Assembly: GCA_900537185.1 (NCBI GenBank)
Contig: LS999832.1
Span: 131,102 to 195,101, forward strand
Direction: 5' to 3'
Source: Cytophagales bacterium Alg240-R148
GTDB taxonomy: Bacteria > Bacteroidota > Bacteroidia > Cytophagales > Cyclobacteriaceae
Length of the DNA: 64,000 nucleotides
Shown: positions 45,210 through 54,348 of the stretch, in pieces
How positions within the stretch are numbered: position 1 is the stretch's first letter
Layout: the number at the start of each line of letters is the position of its first letter
Program-made: the position numbers and the translations under genes
Notes under the pieces: model-generated
Database searches by the model: none
The model's input: the letters and a program-made list of their open reading frames with translations, nothing else
What the model was told of the DNA's origin: nothing

Positions 45210-45224
45210 GTTTAAATATTAAAC
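45210..45224. promoter_or_regulatory. Candidate Lrp operator
   Basis: Perfect palindrome GTTTAAATATTAAAC in the 168-base divergent gap. Further GTTTAAATT half-sites lie at 45180-45188 and 45241-45249, about 30 bases apart, as expected for multi-site Lrp/AsnC binding. No binding data. Confidence 0.5.
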
Positions 45225-45269
45225 AATTACTGGTACTATTGTTTAAATTCTAAATAAAAATTGAAAGAG

Positions 45270-46505
45270 ATGATCGCAGAATCTAAAACAGCATCAGAAG
45301 TATTGATCGAAAAAGAAGACCAATACGGTGCGCATAACTACCATCCAATGCCTGTAGTGTTGGACAGAGGAGAAGGTGTATTTGTATGGGATGTAGAAGG
45401 CACACGGTATTATGATTTTCTTTCTTCCTATTCTGCGGTGAACCAAGGACACTGCCACCCGGACATCATCCAGGCTTTAACGGAACAAGCAAAAAAATTA
45501 ACACTGACATCCAGGGCTTTTTACAACAGCCAATTGGGTGGTTACGAAGAATACATCACCAAGTTATTTGGTTTTGACAAAGTGTTGCCAATGAATTCTG
45601 GTGTGGAAGCAGTGGAAACTGCCATGAAATTAAGCCGAAAATGGGCTTATAAAGTAAAGGGAATTGAAGAGAACCAAGCAGTGATTATTTTTGCAACCGG
45701 TAATTTTCATGGACGCACCCTTTCGGTTGTATCGGCATCCACCGACCCAGATAGCAAAGCTGGTTTTGGACCCTATATGCCCGGAATGAAAGTTGTGGAA
45801 TACAACAATATTGAGGCACTTAGAGCAGCAGTCCGAGATAAAAATGTTGCAGCGTTTATAGTGGAACCAATTCAAGGGGAAGCTGGTGTAGTGGTGCCGG
45901 ATGATAACTACTTGAAAGACGCACTAGCAGTGTGTAAAGAAAACCAAGTCCTTTTTATTGCAGATGAAATTCAAACTGGTATCGCGCGTACAGGCAAAAT
46001 GATTTGTTGTGACCACTACGATGTAAAACCGGATGTTTTGCTGTTAGGCAAAGCCCTTTCAGGAGGGGTTATTCCGGTATCTGCAGTTTTGGCAAACGAT
46101 GAAGTGATGCTGACCATTCAACCAGGTGAGCATGGTTCTACCTTTGGCGGCAATCCATTGGCTTGTGTAGTGGCCCAAGAGGCTTTGGAAGTAGTAAAAA
46201 GAGAAAAACTATCAGAGAATGCAGAAGCTTTGGGTGCTTTTTTTAGAGCAGAAATAGAGAAGTTAATGGAAGAAACCGAGTGGATCACTTTGGTGCGAGG
46301 AAAAGGATTGTTGAACGCCATTGTGATCAACTGCCCTGAAGACTCTTCATTGGCTTGGGACATTTGTGTAAAATTCAAGGAACATGGTTTGCTTGCAAAA
46401 CCAACCCATGGCAATAAAATTAGATTGGCTCCACCATTGGTAATAACCAAAGAGCAAATATTGGAGTGCGTTGCAATCATAAGAAAAACCATTTTGTCTC
46501 TCTAA
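45270..46505 (+). CDS. rocD: Ornithine aminotransferase
   Basis: 411 residues, PLP-dependent class III aminotransferase. It converts ornithine and 2-oxoglutarate to glutamate semialdehyde and glutamate. Visible marks: [40 protein letters not shown], the cofactor-contacting [17 protein letters not shown] and the Schiff-base Lys in [20 protein letters not shown] 45270 is chosen over the in-frame TTG at 45261. The arginase gene follows by 45 bases, forming an arginine-to-glutamate route. Confidence 0.92.
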   Translation: MIAESKTASEVLIEKEDQYGAHNYHPMPVVLDRGEGVFVWDVEGTRYYDFLSSYSAVNQGHCHPDIIQALTEQAKKLTLTSRAFYNSQLGGYEEYITKLFGFDKVLPMNSGVEAVETAMKLSRKWAYKVKGIEENQAVIIFATGNFHGRTLSVVSASTDPDSKAGFGPYMPGMKVVEYNNIEALRAAVRDKNVAAFIVEPIQGEAGVVVPDDNYLKDALAVCKENQVLFIADEIQTGIARTGKMICCDHYDVKPDVLLLGKALSGGVIPVSAVLANDEVMLTIQPGEHGSTFGGNPLACVVAQEALEVVKREKLSENAEALGAFFRAEIEKLMEETEWITLVRGKGLLNAIVINCPEDSSLAWDICVKFKEHGLLAKPTHGNKIRLAPPLVITKEQILECVAIIRKTILSL

Positions 46506-46550
46506 TAAAGATTCAAAAAAACCACAATAACCCTTAAACCATATTTTTAA

Positions 46551-47501
46551 ATGTCAATTACCATAATTGAAAACCATTCTGAGATTGGAGCCGGAACACG
46601 CGGCTCCAGTCTGGGAGTGGATGCCATCAAAGCAGTGGCTTGGAAGCAAGACTCTAAAATATTTTCAAGCTTTCCTACTTTAAAAGTAAGGAACCAAAAC
46701 AAAGCGTTGTTGCAAGAAGAGCTGCCCGCTGCTGCCAAAAGAATCGAGGCTATTGCGGAAGTCTACAACGATGTGTCGGGTACGGTCAAAAATGCATTGA
46801 CCACCTATCAATCCTTTCCCATTGTTCTATCTGGAGACCACGCTTCTGCAGGAGCTACTATAGCAGGTATCAAAATGGCCCACCCAGAAATGAAACTGGG
46901 TGTAGTTTGGATCGATGCCCATGCCGATTTGCACACGCCCTATACTTCGCCTTCTGGCAACGTACATGGAATGCCCTTGGCGGCAACCTTAGGTCTGGAT
47001 AACCGAACAAAACAAAAGAACGAGCCTACTACATCTGAAGTAGTGCATTGGGACCGTTTAAAAAATCAAGGAGGTATTACTCCTAAAATTGAACCAGAGA
47101 ACTTGGTCTTTTTTGGTGTGCGCGATACAGAAAAAGAAGAGGAACATTTAATGGCTTCTTTGGGTATTAAAAATGTTACAGTTGCGGAATTGAGAAGCAA
47201 GGGGGTAGAGGCTTCCGTTCAGGAGGTTTTGAACAACCAGCTAAAAGATTGTGATGCTATTTACATTTCTTTTGATGTGGATAGTATGGATTGTGATAAA
47301 GTAAGTTATGGTACTGGAACACCTGTTCCCAATGGTTTCGAAGTAGAGGAAGCCAATGCTATTATTATGAATCTATTCCAAAGCAATAAAGTATGTGCCT
47401 TTGAAATCACAGAAGTGAACCCATTGTTAGACAACCAAGGCAACAAGATGGCCGAAGCGGCCTTCGAAGTATTACAAAACGTTGTTAATGAAATTAGTTA
47501 G
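46551..47501 (+). CDS. rocF: Arginase
   Basis: 316 residues of the ureohydrolase fold. Mn-ligand motifs: GDHASAGA, WIDAHADLHTPY and SFDVDSMDC, with the Glu in FEITEVNP. It hydrolyses arginine to ornithine and urea, feeding the ornithine aminotransferase encoded just upstream. It could in principle prefer another guanidino substrate, but the pairing with rocD favours arginine. Confidence 0.85.
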   Translation: MSITIIENHSEIGAGTRGSSLGVDAIKAVAWKQDSKIFSSFPTLKVRNQNKALLQEELPAAAKRIEAIAEVYNDVSGTVKNALTTYQSFPIVLSGDHASAGATIAGIKMAHPEMKLGVVWIDAHADLHTPYTSPSGNVHGMPLAATLGLDNRTKQKNEPTTSEVVHWDRLKNQGGITPKIEPENLVFFGVRDTEKEEEHLMASLGIKNVTVAELRSKGVEASVQEVLNNQLKDCDAIYISFDVDSMDCDKVSYGTGTPVPNGFEVEEANAIIMNLFQSNKVCAFEITEVNPLLDNQGNKMAEAAFEVLQNVVNEIS

Positions 47502-47514
47502 TAACTAAATAATG

Positions 47515-47560
47515 TCCCAGGAGTAGCTATAAAGCTACTTTCTGGGATTTCCCACTTTTT
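47515..47560 (+). terminator. Probable terminator after arginase
   Basis: Interrupted stem TCCCAG...AGTAGCT / AGCTACT...CTGGGA (47515-47547), followed by a T run after 12 bases. Confidence 0.5.
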
Positions 47561-47656
47561 TAAGGACTTTAAACACCTGCTTCAACCGTTAACGTCCTTT
47601 TAACTTTTTTTTTAAGTTAAATTTCGTTTCTTTACTTTGAAACAAATTCCAAAAAC

Positions 47657-48304
47657 ATGAAAATACCAACTTGGGCATATATTGTAGGCATATGTATGAT
47701 TTTAGTAGGAAGTTGTAGTATTACAAACAACTACAGTACTTTAAAGATCAAAGATGAATTCACGAAATTTGAAAATGGAGAAGATACTACTATAGAGTTT
47801 AATGTTGATGATGGAGAAGTTGAATCAATTGAAGTGGAGGGCGATAGTAGTAAAACAAGTTTGTTTGAATCTATGAGAGAGTTGGACTCGATCGAACAAG
47901 TGAACAAAGAAAATAGGGGAGACACAGCAATAACAAATGCTAACAATAAAGTGGCAGCCGAAAAAATTAAGGAAATGTTGAATGTTTCAGATGAGACAAT
48001 GGATTTGATGATATTATTCTCAAAATTCGGCATTGGTATTGGTGTACTTTATATTATAGCAGGTATAATGCTGTTTATCAAAAAGCCCTATTCTTTTAAA
48101 ATCACATTGGGTGTTTTGATTTTTAGTATAGCGTTTACGGCAATAAAAATGTACATGATGATGGGGGATGATGATTTCAATGTCATGTCCGTTTCAACCT
48201 TGATATCAGGTGGGTTTGGAGTTTTTGTAGATGCGGTATTTCTTTTAATAGTAGGAGTGTCAGACAAATTGGCCTATACTTTTACCGGTTATGACGATGA
48301 GTAG
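47657..48304 (+). CDS. Membrane protein of unknown function
   Basis: 215 residues: an N-terminal membrane segment ending LVGSCSITN, an acidic extracytoplasmic stretch of about 90 residues (VESIEVEGDSSKTSLFESMR) and three or four C-terminal hydrophobic segments (GIGIGVLYIIAGIMLFI). Not recognised. The next small gene starts 25 bases later. Confidence 0.55.
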   Translation: MKIPTWAYIVGICMILVGSCSITNNYSTLKIKDEFTKFENGEDTTIEFNVDDGEVESIEVEGDSSKTSLFESMRELDSIEQVNKENRGDTAITNANNKVAAEKIKEMLNVSDETMDLMILFSKFGIGIGVLYIIAGIMLFIKKPYSFKITLGVLIFSIAFTAIKMYMMMGDDDFNVMSVSTLISGGFGVFVDAVFLLIVGVSDKLAYTFTGYDDE

Positions 48305-48329
48305 TACCATGGGTATATGTTAAGAGGAT

Positions 48330-48743
48330 TTGAATATTAGTGACAGAAAAACATTCTTTAGTTGGGTAGCTGGGGGATTGTTAATAGGTGGTGTTCTTTT
48401 TCTGCAATGTGCTAGTAGCCCCAATAATATAAGGAGTATGGAAACTATAGAATGGCGCAATATTCAATCTAAAAAGGAGCGAAATATAGCGGTTAAAATT
48501 ATTGACACTGCGCTAAAACTGGAAGGGGATTTAAAACAATATGGAAACCTTTCAAAAGGTTTAAAAGACCTTTTGAATTCATTTAAAGTTACCGGGATAG
48601 ACCAAGAAGATAGGTACTTGGTTGAGGTAGTTTCGCTTTCCTTGTCTGGTCATGATTTTTTACTAGTCATTGACAAAAACACGGGTACCATAACAGATTG
48701 GGTTGTAGGCAATTTGGTTCCAGAGCCAATAGACCTAGACTGA
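48330..48743 (+). CDS. Small exported protein of unknown function
   Basis: 137 residues starting with a TTG (MNISDRKTFFSWVAGGLLIG), a hydrophobic segment ending LFLQCASS that could be a lipobox, then a soluble domain (DRYLVEVVSLSLSGHDFLLV). It probably shares a transcript with the preceding membrane protein. Not recognised. Confidence 0.5.
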   Translation: MNISDRKTFFSWVAGGLLIGGVLFLQCASSPNNIRSMETIEWRNIQSKKERNIAVKIIDTALKLEGDLKQYGNLSKGLKDLLNSFKVTGIDQEDRYLVEVVSLSLSGHDFLLVIDKNTGTITDWVVGNLVPEPIDLD

Positions 48744-48758
48744 GTAGAATAAGGACAT

Positions 48759-48798
48759 AAAAAGAGGGGCAATACAGAAATGTATTGCCCCTCTTTTT
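48759..48798. terminator. Strong bidirectional terminator
   Basis: A perfect 18-base stem (48759-48776 with 48781-48798) with a 4-base loop and T5/A5 ends, between convergent genes. Confidence 0.9.
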
Positions 48799-48818
48799 GT
48801 ACTGGTTGTTTTTATAAA

Positions 48819-50192
48819 TTATTCAGAATCGTATGCTTGGGCAATTTTACCTGCTTTGTAGCCTTTAACAGCAAACCAAAAGATGTACAAGTAACAAATG
48901 ATGCATATAACAAATGAAAACTTGTACCCAATAGAGTCAGCTATCAAACCTTGTAATAAAGGTAGTACGGCACCACCCACGACCATCATGACCATGATGC
49001 CTGAGCCCTGTGAGGTATGAGTACCCAATTTGGCTATACCTAATGGGAAAATGGATGGCCACATGACAGAATTAAATAAGCCTACTAAGATCAAACAAAA
49101 TGCAGCTACAGGAACATGTACGGGTTCAAAATTCATAGCAAAACCACCTTCCGTTTGAATCACCATTACCGGAATGTCCATCCAGTTGTTAAGCGCAATA
49201 CCGGTCATACTCACGACCACCAAAAGCAAAGCTATAAATGCAACCCCACGCAACAACAGTTGGGCTTTAATACCTTGCCCTAGTGCACTTCCAACCAAAC
49301 GGCCTATCATTGCAGAACCCCAATAGTATGCCAATAGTGAAGACGCTAGTTTTTCATCAATGGCCCCCATGGAATCTTCTGCCAAATATAAAATCAGGAT
49401 GGACCCTATGGCTACTTCTGCACCCACATAAAAGAAAATTGCGCCCGCTCCGTATATTAAATGATTGAAATCAAAAGCAGATCCCGTTGTTTTTTCAGTC
49501 GTTTCATCGTCCTCACTAGAAATTTTAGGTAATTTCATGAAATAGAGCAATATGGCTATACCAAAGGTGACGGCGGCCAAAATTACATACGGTCCTTGAA
49601 CAGCCTCAGCTTTGGCCATGTTCATGGCTTCTACACTTTCGTAGTCCGTTAATAAAAATTCTTTGAGTATATAAGCCCCTCCAATAATGGGACCTAAAAA
49701 AGTAGCAAAAGAATTGAGTGCTCCACCTAGGTTTAGTCTAGATGCGCCGGTGCTTTCAGGCCCCAAGGCAATGATGTACGGGTTGATGGCCACTTGCAAG
49801 ATGGTCAAACCACTGCCAACTACAAAAAGAGCAAATAAAAACACGCCGTACATTTGAACCATGGATGCAGGAACAAACAATAACAAACCAATGCCCATTA
49901 CAGCCAAGGCGATGGTCAGCCCCATTTTATAGCCCACTTTCTTTATCAAAATTCCAGCAGGGTAGGACATTATAAAATATGCCCCGAAAAAGCAAAATTG
50001 AATTAACATGGCCTGCCATGCTTTCAAATCAAATATTCCCTTTAAACTTGGAATCAAAACGTCATTCAAAACTGTAATGAAACCGATCATAAAGAACAAG
50101 GAAACCATTAAAGCTAAAGCCATGCCATAACCTTTGTTATTTCCGTTGTTGGTACTCGTAGTATTGGTGGATATAGGACCGCCTCCTGCCAT
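48819..50192 (-). CDS. FHS-family sugar:proton symporter (FucP/GluP-like MFS)
   Basis: 457 residues with 12 membrane segments. The first shows MVSLFFMIGFITVLNDVLIP followed by FFGAYFIMSYPAG, the hallmark of the fucose/glucose-galactose (FHS) transporters. Later AINPYIIALGP is conserved. It takes up a hexose across the inner membrane. The extra Gly/Asn/Thr-rich N-terminus is unremarkable. Sugar not determinable. Confidence 0.85.
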   Translation of the reverse strand: MAGGGPISTNTTSTNNGNNKGYGMALALMVSLFFMIGFITVLNDVLIPSLKGIFDLKAWQAMLIQFCFFGAYFIMSYPAGILIKKVGYKMGLTIALAVMGIGLLLFVPASMVQMYGVFLFALFVVGSGLTILQVAINPYIIALGPESTGASRLNLGGALNSFATFLGPIIGGAYILKEFLLTDYESVEAMNMAKAEAVQGPYVILAAVTFGIAILLYFMKLPKISSEDDETTEKTTGSAFDFNHLIYGAGAIFFYVGAEVAIGSILILYLAEDSMGAIDEKLASSLLAYYWGSAMIGRLVGSALGQGIKAQLLLRGVAFIALLLVVVSMTGIALNNWMDIPVMVIQTEGGFAMNFEPVHVPVAAFCLILVGLFNSVMWPSIFPLGIAKLGTHTSQGSGIMVMMVVGGAVLPLLQGLIADSIGYKFSFVICIICYLYIFWFAVKGYKAGKIAQAYDSE

Positions 50193-50338
50193 AATTGTAA
50201 AAATTTTGGTTGAAAAATTGAATCAGAAAGGTCCGGTGGATGAATTATCGAGTCGCAATATAATAAAAAGGCTTAATAATCAATGGGAGGCTTTACAATT
50301 TTTTGTTTAATTGCAACGGATAAGCAAAGTTAAGAGGC

Positions 50339-50740
50339 ATGCAAAATGTACAATTCAGATCTTTAAATGATTTCTATGACTTCTTACCCCAAAAGGAGTT
50401 GGAGCTGGTAGAATATTTGATGGGGGTGGTGAAGGAGTGTTTGCCTCAATACAAAGAAAAATTGTCTTACAATGTCCCTTATTATTCCAACCACAAAAGA
50501 ATTTGTTTTATTTGGCCTTCTTCCATTAAATGGGGCAATGTCAAAAGTGATGGGGTTATGTTGGGCTTTTGTCAAGGGAATTTGTTAGAGGATGCAATTA
50601 ATTTCTTAGAAAAGGGAAAAAGAAAACAAGTCTATACCAAAACGTATACACACCTAGATCAAATTAATGAAGAGGAGGTTTTGCTTTTGAAATCCTATTT
50701 GGAGGATGCTTGGGCAGTAGATAAAAATTTCGAAAAATAA
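50339..50740 (+). CDS. DUF1801 domain protein
   Basis: 133 residues with YKEKLSYNVPYYSNHKRICF and GVMLGFCQGNLL, the pattern of DUF1801/YdhG-like small cytosolic proteins of unknown function. The gene that follows starts three bases after its stop, so they form an operon. Confidence 0.72.
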   Translation: MQNVQFRSLNDFYDFLPQKELELVEYLMGVVKECLPQYKEKLSYNVPYYSNHKRICFIWPSSIKWGNVKSDGVMLGFCQGNLLEDAINFLEKGKRKQVYTKTYTHLDQINEEEVLLLKSYLEDAWAVDKNFEK

Positions 50741-50743
50741 CAA

Positions 50744-51481
50744 ATGGAAGTTCCTGAAAAATTTTTAAAAACGGTGTTGGTCTTGGGGGCCAATTCAGAC
50801 GTAGCAAAAGAGGCTATTAAAATGTATGCGAAAAAGCAATACTTTGTGCTTGCAGCATCAAGAAGTACAGATGAACTCCATCAATTTGTACAAAACAATA
50901 ATTTAAAAGAAGCGGTGGAGGTGGTTTATTTTGATGCCATAGACTTTGTTTCTCACGCTTCGTTTTATAAAAGCTTATCGGTTGCCCCGCACATTGTACT
51001 GTATGCGGCTGGTTATCTAAAAGACAATGTTGAAGCCATGACCGACTGGCAAGGGTGTTTTAGAATGATGCAAGTGCATTATTGCGGAGCGGTTTCTATT
51101 ATTAATATTATTGTAGAAGACCAGCAGAACAACCACTTAGAACAAATAATTGGATTGTCGTCCTTGTCTGGAGTAAGAGGAAGAAAAAGTAATTTTTTGT
51201 ACGGAAGTACCAAATCTGCTTTTACTCAATATTTGACAGGGTTAAGGCAGTATGTTGCCCATCGTAAAATTAAGGTCAATGTAGTGGTGGCTGGGTACAT
51301 CAGAAGCAAAATGACACAAGGTTTGCCATTAACTGAATCGCTGATGTTGGAACCAGCTTTTATCGCCCGGGCCGTGGTACATGCAGGTAATAAAAAGGTA
51401 CTTGTTCCCGGCATTAAATGGAAAATTATATACTTCATATTAAAAATATTACCCGAGTTTTTGGTTGCAAAATTGCCGTAA
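50744..51481 (+). CDS. Short-chain dehydrogenase/reductase
   Basis: 245 residues with a variant glycine motif LGANSDVAKEAIKMY, active Ser in GLSSLSGVRG and the YGSTKSAF Tyr-Lys pair. It resembles DprE2-like/SDR proteins that act on sugar or lipid intermediates. The C-terminus (WKIIYFILKILPEFLVAKLP) is hydrophobic and may tether it to the membrane. Confidence 0.78.
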   Translation: MEVPEKFLKTVLVLGANSDVAKEAIKMYAKKQYFVLAASRSTDELHQFVQNNNLKEAVEVVYFDAIDFVSHASFYKSLSVAPHIVLYAAGYLKDNVEAMTDWQGCFRMMQVHYCGAVSIINIIVEDQQNNHLEQIIGLSSLSGVRGRKSNFLYGSTKSAFTQYLTGLRQYVAHRKIKVNVVVAGYIRSKMTQGLPLTESLMLEPAFIARAVVHAGNKKVLVPGIKWKIIYFILKILPEFLVAKLP

Positions 51482-51553
51482 ACACAATAAAATTTTGTTT
51501 CTATTTGTTTTATAGCTGTATAATGTTAATATTTATATTAAATATTATATTTT

Positions 51554-51922
51554 TTGACTATAAAGGAATCAGAACAAATGGTTGAGAATAGTAATGAGGA
51601 AATTTTGAATGATAATGCAAAGGAATTTACGGCTAGTTTGATAGCAGAAGGGCATAGCAAAGCCAGTGTGGTTAAATTTCTTGAAAAAGATTTTGAGTTA
51701 GAATCGGATGCTGCCGTTCATTTATATCTATCAGTTAAAGGTGTTTTTGTTAGGTCCAAAAAAGGGATGGCGAAACGAGATGTTTTGTTTGGCATGCTTT
51801 GGTTGTCTATTGGCTTGGTGTTAACTATTGGCGGGTATGGTTTTATTTTTTGGGGCGCCATCGTATTTGGTGTATTACAAGTTTCCAAAGGGTTGTACAG
51901 TTACCTCACCTTAAAAGTATAA
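51554..51922 (+). CDS. Small membrane protein of unknown function
   Basis: 122 residues from a TTG, or 114 from ATG 51578. The N-terminal half is helical and acidic and the C-terminal half has two hydrophobic segments (VLFGMLWLSIGLVLTIGGYG and IFWGAIVFGVLQV). Not recognised. It precedes the trp leader region. Confidence 0.5.
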   Translation: MTIKESEQMVENSNEEILNDNAKEFTASLIAEGHSKASVVKFLEKDFELESDAAVHLYLSVKGVFVRSKKGMAKRDVLFGMLWLSIGLVLTIGGYGFIFWGAIVFGVLQVSKGLYSYLTLKV

Positions 51923-52042
51923 GAATTGCATATTTGGTTTTCGAGAATTAATTTTTTTTCAATAATAGGTGTTGTTATGGGAGAAGCATCGATAGAATTG
52001 TCAAGATTTTGGTAGGTATAAACAAAAATTTGAAAATAATTT

Positions 52043-52072
52043 TTTGTTTTAATAAAAATGATTTTACATTTA
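52043..52072 (+). promoter_or_regulatory. Candidate trp operon promoter
   Basis: TTTG (52043-52046) and TACATTTA (52065-52072), 18 bases apart, approximate the Bacteroidota sigma-A pair TTTG/TAnnTTTG (last base differs). Leader peptide 1 starts 11 bases downstream. No experimental support. Confidence 0.4.
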
Positions 52073-52082
52073 CAGCAAGAAG

Positions 52083-52133
52083 ATGAAAAAACACAATTCA
52101 AATATGCAATGTTGGTGGCGCTTATCGCAATGA
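52083..52133 (+). CDS. trpL: trp leader peptide 1 (Trp-Trp)
   Basis: A 16-residue ORF, MKKHNSNMQCWWRLSQ, with two adjacent Trp codons at 52113-52118, followed about 40 bases later by a strong terminator. Tandem Trp codons ahead of a terminator and the trp operon are the mark of a ribosome-stalling attenuator. Confidence 0.8.
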   Translation: MKKHNSNMQCWWRLSQ

Positions 52134-52171
52134 GATAGGTGATCCGGCATGGTATATGAATTTTAAAATAT

Positions 52172-52202
52172 AAAGGCCTGTGTATCCCACAGGCCTTTTT
52201 TT
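52172..52202 (+). terminator. trp attenuator terminator 1
   Basis: Arms GGCCTGTG (52175-52182) and CACAGGCC (52188-52195), 5-base loop, then a T run. I did not find a convincing alternative pairing for this one. Confidence 0.8.
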
Positions 52203-52213
52203 ATGCAAAAGAA

Positions 52214-52273
52214 ATGATGAAACTAAATAAAATAAAACAGTATTGGTGGTGGCACTTATTAAAACATAAGTGA
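52214..52273 (+). CDS. trp leader peptide 2 (Trp-Trp-Trp)
   Basis: A 19-residue ORF starting MM and reading KLNKIKQYWWWHLLKHK, with three adjacent Trp codons at 52244-52252. It begins 12 bases after the first terminator and leads to a second one. Its stop codon is part of the 7-base segment TGAATGG (52271-52277) that can pair with CCATTCA in the second terminator. Confidence 0.82.
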   Translation: MMKLNKIKQYWWWHLLKHK

Positions 52274-52310
52274 ATGGAACCGTAGTATACAGTTAATAAA
52301 AGCATCGAAA

Positions 52311-52346
52311 AAAAGGCTTACCATTCATAGGGTAAGCCTTTTTTTT
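52311..52346 (+). terminator. trp attenuator terminator 2
   Basis: Arms GGCTTACC (52315-52322) and GGTAAGCC (52331-52338), then T8. Bases 52321-52327 (CCATTCA) can instead pair with 52271-52277, which would break the base of the loop and the upper stem. trpE starts 30 bases after the T run. Confidence 0.85.
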
Positions 52347-52375
52347 GTGCAAAAAAAATTAAATATATTTATAAA

Positions 52376-53770
52376 ATGAATTTTAAAGTAATAAGTAGGA
52401 CACTTTTAGCGGATACACTAACACCAGTTGGGATATACCTGCAACTCAGAGATAAATTTGCAGGAAGCATCCTGCTTGAAAGTTCAGATTACCACGGACA
52501 CGAAAATAGTTTGTCGTACATCTGCTGCGATCCGATTTCAAGTTTTGAGGTAAAAAACAAACAAATTGAAATAGTTGACCCGAACGGTACAAAACATACT
52601 AAGTCCATCAAAGACAGGTCGGATGTATTGTCGGCTTTGCAGCAATTTGTATTTAAGTTCCAACCCGAATTGGAAGGTGATTTTGGCAAAATTAACCCGC
52701 ATGGGGTTTATGGTTATATCAGTTACGACGCCGTACAGTATTTTGAGGATATTGAGTTGGAAAACCCAGAAGACACCATACCCGAAATTCGATACCATTT
52801 GTACCGGTACGTTATTGCAGTGGATCATTTTTCAAACGAATTGGTAGTGTTTCAAAATATGTTGGGCCAAGAACCCAAACATTCCATTGACCAATTGGTT
52901 ACGTTAATTAAAAACCACAACTATCCGGATTATGATTTCAGTTCGGTAAATGGAGAAACCTCCAACTTAACAGACGAGGACTACCTATCCATGGTGGAAA
53001 GCGGGATCGACCACTGCCACAAAGGAGATGTTTTTCAGATTGTACTGTCTAGAAAATTTGAAAGAGAATTTACAGGAGATGAATTCAAACTGTACAGAGC
53101 ATTGCGGTCTGTTAATCCTTCTCCTTATTTGTTTTATTTCGATTTTGGTTCTTTTAAGCTTCTTGGCTCTTCTCCAGAAGCACAGATTGTGATCCACAAC
53201 AGCGAAGCAAGTATCTTTCCAATTGCTGGTACCTTCAAACGGACGGGCAATGATGAGGCAGATGCGGAATTGGCAAGATCATTGGCCAAAGATGAAAAGG
53301 AAAATTCTGAGCACGTCATGTTGGTTGATTTGGCACGCAATGATTTAAGCAGAAGTGCCGAAGATGTTCGGGTAGAAGTGTTCAAAGAAGTCCAATTTTA
53401 TTCGCATGTGATCCATTTGGTATCCAAAGTAACTGGGAGGGTTGAAAGCGATAAAGATCTGTCTCTAGTAGCAGCCACTTTTCCTGCAGGTACGCTTTCG
53501 GGGGCACCCAAACACAAGGCCATGCAATTGATTGATCAATACGAGCATACTGGTAGGGCCAACTATGGTGGGGCCATAGGCGCCATTGGATTTGATGGCT
53601 CATTCAACCACGCCATAATGATCCGGACATTTTTAAGCAAAGGGCAAACAATATCCTACCAGGCAGGAGCGGGTGTAGTTGCAAAATCGAACCCTTTAAG
53701 CGAGTTACAAGAAGTCAACAACAAGTTAGAAGCATTGAGGAAGGCCATTCAATTGGCTGAAAAATTATAA
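52376..53770 (+). CDS. trpE: Anthranilate synthase component I
   Basis: 464 residues. It makes anthranilate from chorismate, using ammonia from TrpG. Visible: the N-terminal LLESSDYHGHENSLSYICCD, part of the Trp-feedback site in many TrpE proteins, and the chorismate-binding core GDVFQIVLSRKF, LLGSSPEAQIV, PIAGTFKRTGNDEAD, MLVDLARNDLSR and TFPAGTLSGAPKHKAMQLID. First gene of the operon, behind two attenuators. Confidence 0.95.
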   Translation: MNFKVISRTLLADTLTPVGIYLQLRDKFAGSILLESSDYHGHENSLSYICCDPISSFEVKNKQIEIVDPNGTKHTKSIKDRSDVLSALQQFVFKFQPELEGDFGKINPHGVYGYISYDAVQYFEDIELENPEDTIPEIRYHLYRYVIAVDHFSNELVVFQNMLGQEPKHSIDQLVTLIKNHNYPDYDFSSVNGETSNLTDEDYLSMVESGIDHCHKGDVFQIVLSRKFEREFTGDEFKLYRALRSVNPSPYLFYFDFGSFKLLGSSPEAQIVIHNSEASIFPIAGTFKRTGNDEADAELARSLAKDEKENSEHVMLVDLARNDLSRSAEDVRVEVFKEVQFYSHVIHLVSKVTGRVESDKDLSLVAATFPAGTLSGAPKHKAMQLIDQYEHTGRANYGGAIGAIGFDGSFNHAIMIRTFLSKGQTISYQAGAGVVAKSNPLSELQEVNNKLEALRKAIQLAEKL

Positions 53771-53772
53771 CC

Positions 53773-54348
53773 ATGAAAATTTTAGTATTAGATAACTACG
53801 ATTCGTTTACCTATAATTTGGTACACATCATTAAAAAGTTGGGTTTCGGAGAAGGTTTGGAGGTCATTAGAAATGATAAAGTCGAATTAGAATCGGTTGG
53901 CAAGTTCGATAAGATATTGCTTTCGCCAGGGCCTGGTGTACCGGAACAAGCCGGTGTGATGAAGGAATTGATAAAGACGTTTGCACCGAACAAAAGCATT
54001 TTAGGCGTTTGTTTAGGACACCAGGGAATAGCAGAGGTTTTTGGAGCTGAATTATACAACATGAAAACGGTACAACACGGTTTGAAAGGAAGGTTGCAGG
54101 TAGGCCAAGACGATTATTTGTTTCAAGACATACCAAGTCAATTTTCTATTGCACATTACCACAGCTGGACGGTAGACGAAACCTCTATAAACGGTGCTTT
54201 AGAGGTAATTGCCCACGATGAGGAGGGTAAAGTTATGGCCATTAGACACAAAGAATACGATGTGAGAGGGCTACAATTTCACCCAGAATCGATTATAACA
54301 GAAAATGGTATTCAAATTATTGAGAACTGGATAAAGCATAAAGCATGA
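53773..54348 (+). CDS. trpG: Anthranilate synthase component II (glutamine amidotransferase)
   Basis: 191 residues of class I amidotransferase: oxyanion strand LLSPGPGVPEQAG, nucleophile Cys in ILGVCLGHQGIAE, and His-Glu in LQFHPESI. Supplies ammonia to TrpE. It starts two bases after trpE and its stop overlaps the trpD start (ATGA). Confidence 0.95.
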   Translation: MKILVLDNYDSFTYNLVHIIKKLGFGEGLEVIRNDKVELESVGKFDKILLSPGPGVPEQAGVMKELIKTFAPNKSILGVCLGHQGIAEVFGAELYNMKTVQHGLKGRLQVGQDDYLFQDIPSQFSIAHYHSWTVDETSINGALEVIAHDEEGKVMAIRHKEYDVRGLQFHPESIITENGIQIIENWIKHKA

